A DNA stretch of 64,000 nt from contig LLCB01000038.1 of assembly GCA_001414345.1 (NCBI GenBank), forward strand, positions 62,001 through 126,000, written 5' to 3'. The notes beneath the pieces were generated by a model. That model ran no database searches. It had not been told where the DNA came from and saw only the letters and a list, made by a program, of their open reading frames with translations. The translations under genes were made by a program, and so were the position numbers. Origin of the DNA: Hymenoscyphus infarciens (taxonomy: Eukaryota > Ascomycota > Leotiomycetes > Helotiales > Helotiaceae). Positions 33,762 through 42,772 of the stretch are shown one piece after another. How positions within the stretch are numbered: position 1 is the stretch's first letter; each line of letters begins with the position of its first letter.

Positions 33762-34718
33762 ATGGCACAAATTCAACAACCACCGGGTGCTTTTGGGTTC
33801 CAGTTCACGCCAACCCAGCGTCCTCCGCCGACTCCCCCGACATTTTATTACACCTCTGAGATCATGAAGAGGATACTCCGAGTTTTCCACAAGAGTGGTT
33901 GGGTTAAAAAGCCAAAACAAAGGAGAGATACTTTATTTGCCAAACTGCGGCAGCTTGACCTTGAACTCAGGGCCCCGCCGGCTGTCCCAAACGTTGCTGT
34001 AAGCACCCTCAAGAGAAAAGGAATATCCGCTGTCACCCACATCCTACAAAGAATGGGAAACGAAGCCAATATCTCACGTACAGTCATCGAAAGGTTCCCT
34101 ACCATCCCAATCGGAATTGATCAACCCCGTGGCGGTGGTAGTTTCGCTGGGAGTGGAAGCGAAGACTCTGAAGCGACACAAGAATGTCAAGTATGTGGGG
34201 AAGATTTTCCCGGCGACTCGTTTCCTCTTGATTCCACAGCAGGCTGTAACCATTTTGACGGTCTTGTATGCACAGGATGCCTCCATACTCTGGTCCTGGC
34301 TCAAATGCCTCTTGATCAAGCTCAGTGGAGCCGCCAAGTTACCTGCCCCGGAAGTGAAAATTGTAATGCAATTTTGCCCGCTGCTAGGGTAAACTACTAC
34401 ATTGGAAACAATGCTACTCTGGTTGAACAGTTTGATCACTCTCTCCCCATCCATCAATGAAACATCTCTAACAAGTCTCAATTTAGTTGGGAGCGTTTCG
34501 TCATTTCAGACTACTTGAAAGACCAGCGAAATTTCTGCTGGTGTCGCAATCCTGGAGGTAACCCAAACCATTGCCATTCTGGTCAATTCCATCCCAAGGG
34601 ACACTCAAGACGAAGAAATCCCCAAAGAGACAGTAACGAAATGATATGTATTGTATGCGGCCAAAGCACTTGCTTCCAACATGATTGTCCTTGGCGACAA
34701 CAACATTGTGACTGCTGA
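33762..34718 (+). CDS. RING/IBR-like zinc protein (RBR-related), probably short form
   Basis: Two exons (33762-34429, 34487-34718) joined by a 57-bp intron with a good CTAAC branch point, giving 299 aa. The first about 130 residues are proline-rich and then helical, without a known domain. From ECQVCGEDFP a cysteine-rich RING-like region follows (CQVCGED...CNHFDGLVCTGC...TCPGSENC). After the intron RFVISDYLKDQRNFCWCRNPGG, CIVCGQSTCFQHDCPW and HCDC resemble the IBR part of fungal RBR ubiquitin ligases. The protein then stops at TGA, where relatives usually continue past a TCxEYD-type motif, and no second RING is seen. It may be a fungal-specific short version or a truncated gene. Ubiquitin-ligase activity is inferred. 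Confidence 0.7.
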
Positions 34719-36004
34719 TGTGGCCTGTTGACTACCTTTGGCAGTTACTTTCCACCAACTACACCAATACCGCGAGATATAACCTCGGGGTTTTAGAGCT
34801 ACCTCTGATCCTTCGCTAGCTAATACCCAACTCTTTGAACTAAAAGCTCATTCCCGTGAAAGAAACCCAAATTGTTGTTCTCGTTTCTGTATCTCAAACT
34901 CCACAGAGTGAGATTTTCCCATTAGCTAAAAATAATTGGTGACACTAGCCTAAAACAGTAAAGTCCTTGTACCAACAAGAGATCACAACCAGGGGGAAAA
35001 CGGAAGATATCGACTGAACTAACTACCGAGCGAAGCAAAGGCAGCAACCTCAGGTAGTACAAGCTAGGAATTGAACCTAACGAGGGTAGAAGAGTATATC
35101 TGTTTTAACGAAAACTGCAATCCGTTATTTACTCGATCCCCTGCAAGGATCAGTTTTAGATTGTAGGTGAAACATTGACCTGGTGGTCCACAAAAATTAA
35201 GCGAGAGGGGGAATTCACACCACAATTTGCTCTAGACTATAGGCTCAAGTCGCGTTGACGGTCCAGGCCCGGCACCAGATTCGAAGAATAATAAGAGTTA
35301 TAAAGAATCTAAGACTATCAAAACGAATCTATCACGGAAGTGCTCACGAAAATATGGAATCCGCTCGGTCAGACTTGATACGGGCATCCACTAATCATTA
35401 CAACGATAAGAGTAATGATAACTACCTAGTGATTTTAAGTCACAGTAACAATCAACAAAGGAACTTGGCAATTGGGTTCGATTTGACGGTAGAAAAGAGA
35501 TTAAAAAGAGCAAACAACCAGGATCGCAAGAAATGGAGTGAAATATTGTTCCAAGGGTATTTCGGTCAGATGAAAGAACCAATCAAGTACCGCATGAAAT
35601 GGTTTACAAGGAATTTTGAAGTACAGGACTAACTTTCTATGTTTTCTGGAGGGAGACTTGATTTAAAATAATAATCTTTGGTAAGCGAGGGCAGGCTTCA
35701 CGTATATTGTTTGAAAAGAAGCAGGCAGTTTTGTCACTTAGAGTCTGTTGTTTGTTACTTGCCATGGAAATATCGAGGAAACCAGAAAAGGAAGTATTAC
35801 ACAAGCATTTGGTTAGGCGAACTCTATTATGAAGACAGTGTCTTGAATTTATAACCCGTCAATATTTAACGCAAAACATATAGCACCCAGCGCACTACCA
35901 ACGTACAAAGGTATGGGTCTCCTATCCAAACGAACATACTCCAACAAAACGCCCGAAATCTGTTCAGACCCAAAAGTTCGTCTACGAGTACACGCACAGT
36001 AGTA
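34719..36004. other. Intergenic, mostly featureless
   Basis: Apart from the doubtful open frame at 35,354-35,632 I see no gene. A tRNA T-arm-like motif near 35,070 does not fold into a full tRNA. Confidence 0.5.
35354..35632 (+). CDS. Doubtful small open frame (92 aa)
   Basis: An open frame from ATG at 35354 (MESARSDLIRAS...) to TAA, preceded by 33 more open codons without ATG. Composition is basic and asparagine-rich. I recognise no domain, signal peptide or splice-linked extension. Listed because it is the longest uncontested frame in a 1.3-kb gap; it may be chance. Confidence 0.2.
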   Translation: MESARSDLIRASTNHYNDKSNDNYLVILSHSNNQQRNLAIGFDLTVEKRLKRANNQDRKKWSEILFQGYFGQMKEPIKYRMKWFTRNFEVQD

Positions 36005-36943
36005 TTATAGAGCTATGAGATCATCTGCATCCTGGTACTGTGGTGATGTTGTATTCGACGTGAATTGCAACGATTGTTGTTTAAACGTCCATTCCGGAAG
36101 GCTAGGGAGGAAGTCCGGATCAGTAGCTAGAGAGGTTGGTTCTTCATCGGAGCCACTGTTGTCTGAAGATGAACCGGTGGTAGAACTGGTGGAGAGCGAA
36201 TTAATGGACAACTTAGCGAATGGAATTGTGGGTGGTAAAGTTATAGGTGGTGGAATCGATGGTGTAAACAAGATGCTGGGTAATGTGGTAGAAGGCGAGG
36301 CGGAAGGGGTCCATGGGAAAACGGGCGATATGGTGGTGTATTTGTAGGTCGAACGAGCAAGTCGTTTATCTCTTCTTTCCTCATTTTCAACTTGGGCTTT
36401 TGCATGTTCTATTTCATGGAAAGTGATTAATTCCTCCAATCCGTCAATGTCCATCTTGGGTAGGTCTGGTTCATCTCCACCCATGGAGTAGTAACTGGTT
36501 GTTCTGGTATGCACTGTCTTTGAATTAGTTAAATTTCCACGAAAGAAGGGTTTACTTTGCATTGATAACTTACAAGGACCGAGAGTAAAACTTTGAAATA
36601 AATATTGCTGGAGCTTGGTACAAGCATTGAGTTTGGCGTTTTTTTTGGATACCCCACTACCTGTGACAGTCAGGTTAATTGGTAATCTGACTGAATAGCA
36701 ATCGAAAAGAGGTCCCTCGCCGATGTGTTGAAGAAACTTGACGGATACATCGCAAGTCCAGTCTGATGTTTCGGTTGATCGAGTGTAGTTATCTACAACT
36801 ATTGGATCAATTTTGAATCCTTCTTGTGCAGCAGCATTCAAAAAGCTGATTGGATCCATGTTTGACTTGGCCGAGGAAAGGCCCATTGGCGATGTTGCAC
36901 GTTTGCAGGGTTTTTGATTGATGATATCCATGTTGCATTCCAT
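36005..36943 (-). CDS. Protein with a single dsRNA-binding-like domain
   Basis: A single-exon 312-aa protein from the ATG at 36941-36943; an open frame extends further upstream without ATG. Residues about 30-125 (FLNAAAQEGFKIDPIV... through SDWTCDVSVKFLQHIGEGP to GSGVSKKNAKLNACTKLQQYL) have the layout of a dsRBD: a conserved SKKxAKxxAC helix after a three-strand sheet. The rest is low-complexity, rich in Ser, Thr and Pro, and acidic near the end. No catalytic domain is attached. Could be a small RNA-binding protein in silencing or ribosome biology, but I do not know the family, and the dsRBD call rests on the one motif. Confidence 0.55.
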   Translation of the reverse strand: MECNMDIINQKPCKRATSPMGLSSAKSNMDPISFLNAAAQEGFKIDPIVVDNYTRSTETSDWTCDVSVKFLQHIGEGPLFDCYSVRLPINLTVTGSGVSKKNAKLNACTKLQQYLFQSFTLGPCKLSMQSKPFFRGNLTNSKTVHTRTTSYYSMGGDEPDLPKMDIDGLEELITFHEIEHAKAQVENEERRDKRLARSTYKYTTISPVFPWTPSASPSTTLPSILFTPSIPPPITLPPTIPFAKLSINSLSTSSTTGSSSDNSGSDEEPTSLATDPDFLPSLPEWTFKQQSLQFTSNTTSPQYQDADDLIAL

Positions 36944-38339
36944 TTTCGTGGGTGGGGATCGAAGAATAGGTTCCAAGTATCGGAATATTGATGATGTAGA
37001 AAGAATCAAAGAAGTGAGTATTATGTGATGAACTGAAAAGCAAACTCGGAGATGGGGAGAGTGGTGCTTTATGAATTTCGTACATTAAGCTAAGGGGTTG
37101 CAACCACTCGCTTATTCCAGCTTAGTTTAATTATGACATTCTAAAACTCGACTAGCTTGCCAACGGGCTCTAGTACCTAAAGTAGCTCAATCGGCGATTA
37201 CAGGAATTGTTTCTCGATCGGATATCATAATTTGTGGCTAGCAACAAGAAACTATTTAGTGATATTCCAACTCCTAATGCCTCCCTAAATGGGTACTCTT
37301 GGGGTCCGAGGTGTATGTAGCATCAGCCATGTGCAATATATACAGTAGACAACACGGGTGGAGGATACAAAAGGAGATTTCGCAGATGTTTTCGATAACG
37401 GGACGCGAGTTTACAACGGTCACGGCAGTGAGTGACTCACAGACAGTTGAGCTAAGAAATACCGGCCCCCCACTATTTTGTCTTAGTTGATGCCAAACTA
37501 GATTTAGATATATGAGATTTGTACACAAGTACAGGGTTAAAAGGTGCTCGCATATATATTTCGGTACACATTTTATTAACTCTAGACTAAGTCTCTATTA
37601 GTTATAGTAGTAATAGTAGTATAAGGAGAAAAGATATACATACACATATTTAAAGGATGTGCGAGCAAAAGTACATACTATAATATATACTAGCCAGACG
37701 TTCGTACACATCATAATATACATACATATATTCTATAATACCTCATTATTTTTGGCAGTGCACATATCATAAAAGGACTAATATGTGCGAGCCAAATAGG
37801 CTCTAATCAAGCTCACAACGGATGATAGAGTGCTTTCTTACAGTCAAGTTGACCCTTTCCTTTGCGCGAATGATGTAGTCGCTCTCCTGTCGCTCCTTCC
37901 AAATTTCCTCAACCTAGAAACTGGACGCGAGACATGAACATCAAAGCACAAGTCAATATTTGGTTGGGGGGTGGCTTCTAGATCGCTCCTTGCCTTCCAC
38001 CTCCCGTGTCCTTGAGCAAAAAAACTCGACGCATAGTCGGCATCGCCATCTACATTCCTAAGACACGATCTGGGTTTCCAAGCTTTTTCGTCAAGGTCAA
38101 GAAGAGACGTCAGAATTCGAGAAGGTCGGACCTTCTTTTGCCTTATCCTTCGACTCGAGGACTAGACTAGGATCGCTCCTTCCTACTGTCATGGACCTTG
38201 ACCTCGACCTCGACTCAAGTGGGTCGAGCTACCAAGACACAAAATGGTGGGGAGAAAATCCAAAATTATTCATAGAATGAAAGAGTTAAAAGAGTACTTG
38301 CGTCCAGTACCTTGGTAAGAGGAACGAGAATTGCTCTGC
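36944..38339. other. Intergenic, with an AT-rich patch and a stop-free stretch
   Basis: 37,540-37,800 is AT-rich and has GTGCTCGCATAT at one end and ATATGTGCGAGCC at the other, possibly a decayed small inverted-repeat element. On the minus strand 38,150-37,857 is free of stops for about 98 codons but has no ATG. A second minus-strand frame ends VRKHSIIRCELD at about 37,805 behind a TTTCTAG acceptor-like site. I cannot name a protein for either. Confidence 0.4.
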
Positions 38340-38750
38340 GAATACCTTATTTCTCAGCTCTTATTCGAGAGCTAATTCTCCTAGGTAGGTCTTTATAAAA
38401 GATACGTTGAAATATTCTAGAGAATTTCATACAATCGAAGTGAGAGCAGGTGCTGGCAGAGTAATGCCCCATTATCTTCTCTCGACCTGAATTCCGAAAA
38501 CCCCTTGGTGGGTATAGTATTTGATTCTCGAACTTGTACAATGAATAGTCCTTTTCTTCAAGGCTGTGAAATCGACGAGCCTTTCGAGGGGTGGGAGAGT
38601 CCACGAAGTAGACTAGAGCAACTCACCTTGAACCCACAGGATCTTCCATTCTTCCTGGGGAAATTGGCAGGGAGTAAGGGAAAGTACATCGTTATCCAAA
38701 TGGGGCAATTGCTACACTTCCGATGTCGTATGCCACCCAAAAATCCCTGA
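38340..38750 (+). pseudogene. Possible second HET-gene C-terminal relic
   Basis: The stretch VRAGAGRVMPHYLLST, stop, IPKTPWW (38,435-38,510) parallels the LQSRIPKTPGGG segment of the HET pseudogene at 24-26 kb, and the DNA around it (GAATTCCKAAAACCCC, GGTGGG) is alike. The stop is TGA where CGA (arginine) fits, a RIP-type change. An overlapping frame stays open to TGA near 38,750. Short, and based on one matching segment, so tentative. Confidence 0.35.
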
Positions 38751-39055
38751 AAACTCTGTAAAGTGACCCCCCTGTTATTTCGCCAGAGACGAAGCACGTT
38801 TCCAGGGGTTTTTAAGTAGCATGAAGCATCCCATTGGAATAACGTTTATTTCGCCCGGGACGAAGTATAATAGATTTCTAATCAGGCGAAGAGTTCCTCC
38901 TATTTTGAAGCCGGAAAGTGCTGCCGAGAGGGGCAGCGTTAGTGTTGGCAAGCTCAAGTAGGCAATTTTCACCAGGAATCCTATTCGCTGACCGAAGTTG
39001 AGAAAATAAATTACCTGGGAATTGGCTGCTACGTCTGTTATAGACTATTATTGTA

Positions 39056-39160
39056 CTCCCCCCCCCAAATTAAATGTTAAACCTGAACCTTCTGTACACC
39101 CGCACGATTTTAAGGTTCCTAGCTGTCAGAAATAACATTTAATTAGGGGGGGGGGAAGAG
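39056..39160. mobile_element. 105-bp MITE with C/G-run ends
   Basis: Inverted ends CTCCCCCCCCCC-AAATTAAATGTTA (left) and the complement of AACATTTAATTAGGGGGGGGGGAAGAG (right), with TA on both sides (39054-39055, 39161-39162). The TA target and CTCCC start recall Stowaway/Tc1-mariner MITEs. No coding capacity. Confidence 0.75.
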
Positions 39161-39614
39161 TAAAGAACAGAATAAAGTCCAAAAAAAGGTTAAAATGACA
39201 GCTAGCGTAAGGCTTAAATTTAGTTACAGACTGTTCTCACTATTCACTCTAAATAGGACAAATGAGCACTGATTTTAAGCTAACCTAACTCCCTTGAAAA
39301 GGTTTATGATAACTGTACTTGAAAGACCTATAACTCTAAACTGGGGTAATATACTTTTACAGTGAATTGTCCCAATAGTCTGCACTAAAGGACTTAAAAA
39401 GGTCAAAAAAGCTCTAAAGGTTGATAAAACCTCCTAAAAAGTCGATACTAGGATTATCTGTTCACGGTTGCATTAGTCTGTACCTATGGTATGGCAGGGC
39501 GGTTGCCAATGTCACCTCGTATACCTGTACGCCTTGTTGTTGTCATGGAATGCGGGGCGGATGGGGGAAAGCCTATTTTTCTGTGCCCATGGCCTTCCCC
39601 TCCACTGTACTGTG

Positions 39615-39643
39615 TGACTCTTTTTCTTCAGCACCTTGACTCA
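39615..39643 (+). promoter_or_regulatory. Two Gcn4/CpcA-type sites upstream of LEU4
   Basis: TGACTC at 39615-39620 and TGACTCA at 39637-39643, about 190-215 bp before the LEU4 start. TGACTCA is the consensus of the general amino-acid control activator Gcn4 (CPC1/CpcA in moulds), which controls LEU4-type genes in fungi. The function here is inferred. Confidence 0.5.
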
Positions 39644-39830
39644 CTCAACCTATTAAAGTCTACCGCAGGACTTTAGTATTCCAGTTGCTATACTGCGAGA
39701 ATTCACTTATTCTCGTGACCATATACTGAACACCTTCATACAACTGATATCCGAATCAGCACTCTTCCGATTCTCGGAGCGACAGCCCAAAAACAAAATC
39801 CGAGTCCGCTGCGACCCCCCGCGCTTCAAG

Positions 39831-41925
39831 ATGCCCATGTATGAAATTCCTTTGCGCCTCGTCACCTCTACTTAATACCATTCTGACTTTTTGTTTCTCA
39901 AGGCTTCAGGATCCCTCGAAGAAGTATAAGCGCTTTCCCCCTCTTCAGCTCGCAGATAGACAATGGCCTGGAAAGACCATTGACAAACCGCCACGATGGC
40001 TTTCAACCGATTTGCGCGATGGGAACCAGAGTTTGGTAGACCCTATGGTATGCGATACACGAAGGGCAATCGTGAGAAATCATAGGAGCTAATTTGTTCA
40101 ATTCAGGACGGTGAACAGAAATGGAAGTATTTTCAAATGTTGGTGGAACTTGGTTACAAAGAAATTGAAGTTTCTTTCCCCTCAGCCTCGCAGACGGACT
40201 TCGATTTCACGAGACGCCTCGTCGAAACCCCAGGAGCAACCCCCGACGATGTCTGGCTCCAAGTTCTTTCTCCGTGCCGAGAGGAACTCATCAAGCGCAC
40301 GGTCGAATCCCTCAAAGGTGCCAAGAAGGCCCTCCTACACATATATATTGCCACGAGCGAATGCTTCCAGCGGATAGTGTTTGGCATGACCGAGGACCAG
40401 AATGTGGAATTGGCTGTTAGATGTGCAAAATATGCACGATCTATTACGAAAGATGATCCTTCGCAGGCGGGTACCGAATGGGCATTCGAATTTAGCCCAG
40501 AGACTTTCTCTGACTCTAGACCGGAATTTGTTATTCGAATATGTGAGGCTGTCAAGGAGGCCTGGGGACCTACAGTCGAGAACCCAATTATCTTCAATCT
40601 TCCTGCGACGGTCGAGATGTCTACACCAAATGTTTACGCTGACCAAATCGAATACTTTTGCAAGAATATGACCGAACGAGAGAAAATTTGCGTGTCCCTC
40701 CACCCACATAACGATCGAGGGTGCGCGGTCGCAGCAGCGGAATTGGCACAGATGGCAGGAGCCGACAGAGTTGAGGGGTGTCTCTTTGGCAATGGCGAGA
40801 GAACTGGAAATGTTGATCTCGTTACCCTTGCTTTGAACCTTTACACACAGGGAATCCACCCAGGTATTGATTTCTCCGATTTGAATCGGGTCATTGATGT
40901 GGTAGAAGTCAGCAACAAAATCCCGGTCCACCCTCGAGCACCATATGGCGGCTCCCTCGTGGTGTGCGCTTTCAGCGGTTCTCATCAGGATGCCATCAAG
41001 AAGGGCTTCCAGGTACGCAAGAAGGAGGGAGCAACAGACGAGGACAAATGGCAGCTTCCATACCTTCCCCTCGACCCCCAGGATATTGGAAGAACTTACG
41101 AAGCCATCATCCGAGTCAACTCTCAAAGTGGAAAGGGTGGAGCTGCTTGGATCATTCTCCGCAACCTCGAGCTCGATTTACCTCGTGGTTTACAAGTCGC
41201 ATTCAGCAAAATCGTTCAAAGACAGGCAGATACAGTTGGCCGCGAGCTCCTCTCTACCGAAATCCTAGATTTATTTGAAAAGACATACTTCCTCAAAGAA
41301 AATCCAAGGTTCACATTAGTCGATTACAGCATTACCACTGATCGATCCGTGTCACCAGCGCCTCCACAACCTGGTAAGACACAAGACACGAAAAACCTCC
41401 AGAGGATATTCGAGGGAGTCATCTCCATTGATGGACAAGAACACCCGCTCAAGGGCAATGGTAACGGTCCGATCTCGAGTTTAGCTAACGCCTTGTCGTC
41501 GATTGGGATAGAGTTAGATGTCGCGAATTATGTAGAGCACTCTATTGGAGCAGGCCGAGATTCCAAAGCCGTATCATATGTTGAGTGTACCGCTGCTGGT
41601 TCGGACCAGAAGGTTTGGGGAGTGGGAGTTCACGAGGATGTGGTGCAGAGTTCTTTAATCGCCCTTTTGAGCGCTGCAGGCAACGTGAGTGAAGAAATTA
41701 AAAATCTTACTACTATTTTTACTAACTGCGCAATAGTTTATCACGACCAGACCAACTACCCCATTGTTGCTCCGAGGCAAACACGGTCCTACCTTGAGCC
41801 AGGATTTAAATATCAACGGAAGCCCAAGAGGTCTTTCCATCCCGAAGCCCAACGGCGCTCCAGCAAGCGGGCCGGATGCCTCAAGTGCTGTTAGTGTTCT
41901 CGAGGCAAGAGCGAATGGGATGTAA
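39831..41925 (+). CDS. LEU4: 2-Isopropylmalate synthase (LEU4)
   Basis: Four exons (39831-39838, 39903-40047, 40107-41684, 41737-41925) give 639 aa. The enzyme condenses acetyl-CoA with 2-ketoisovalerate, the committed step of leucine synthesis. The protein starts [14 protein letters not shown]. The catalytic HMGL-like TIM barrel includes [11 protein letters not shown] with the metal-binding aspartate, [16 protein letters not shown] with metal-binding histidine, and [16 protein letters not shown]. The C-terminal LeuA regulatory domain (about 430-575; leucine feedback) contains [18 protein letters not shown]. The last exon ends [11 protein letters not shown]. Exon 1 is only 8 nt; its MPM start is supported by the good join and by the usual fungal N-terminus. 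Introns of 64, 59 and 52 bp have GT-AG ends, the last with ACTAAC. Confidence 0.95.
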
Positions 41926-42772
41926 GGGGAGTCTTCAAAGTCCGTGATAACTTTACATGGCATTGATTTTTCCCACAGTGCGCATTGCGGGGTGCGGGAC
42001 GAGCCATAGGGGATGATGGAGGGGTAGGTAGTTTCAGCCTTTTTACTGAGTTGGTTGGCATCGTCATCAACAATTGGGGATTTGAAAAGAAAAAAAAGTA
42101 AATACAGGTTGCTTGTAATGAATGAAAACAAAACAAAATGAACTTGCCCAAGGCAGAACAAGTTACTTTCTACTTGAATGCGACGCCTCAGCAGAAAGCC
42201 CCTGAATGGCGCTCACTCAGGGGAAAAGGGGAAATGCTGTGAAATTTGCTTGACACGTGACAGAAAGAAGTGGGGCAATATTTTAGAAAAGCCACCGTGA
42301 ATTGGCGCTAGGAGGGAATGCTTTGGAGAGGGAAGGAATCAACAAGTGAAATCTTGAAAAGAAAGCACAGAAAGCACTTCTTCGTCTTCTTCTCTGCATC
42401 GCAATCAACGCTCCTTTATCAGATCGCCCTTCTCCCTGGCTCCCCTTGAACACGAGTTTCGGTCACTGCACAATCGTCCTGCAGCTCTGTGTCTGTCTGT
42501 CTGCGAACTTAGCAGGTGAACTTAGCTTAGGCCAGCCCAGCACAGCACAGCATAAACAACAGCGGCCTGTCCTGTCAGAAATTCGCTTCTGAAAGAAGAG
42601 TCGTCCCTCAACCCTCAAGACTTCACCCACAACACCACCTGCACCACCCACCAGCGTCTATCAAAGACCACATTTACACCGCAGATTGACAGCTCTTGCC
42701 ATCTGCCAGATCACCCACTTGCACATAACTACACGCCCTGCACACACAGCGCACCGGCTGTGAATCGCGAAC
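41926..42772. other. Intergenic, importin promoter and leader
   Basis: No gene seen. The last 350 bases are pyrimidine- and CA-rich, as in promoters of strongly expressed fungal genes. Confidence 0.55.

Larger units (their letters stand above)
38751..39830. other. Intergenic, upstream of LEU4
   Basis: No gene seen. Holds a 20-bp direct repeat (TTATTTCGCCMGRGACGAAG, near 38,777 and 38,848), the 105-bp MITE and the LEU4 promoter. Confidence 0.5.

Noticed and set aside
35030..35110. tRNA-like T-arm (GGTTCAATTCC on the minus strand)
   Set aside because: I could not pair an acceptor stem or a D-arm and anticodon arm at proper spacing.
37857..38150. 98 stop-free codons on the minus strand
   Set aside because: No ATG, no recognisable domain and no convincing splice partner; kept only as a remark on the intergenic stretch.
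39766..39778. Leu3-type site CCG-N-CGG upstream of LEU4
   Set aside because: Spacing is five bases, while the Leu3 consensus needs four.
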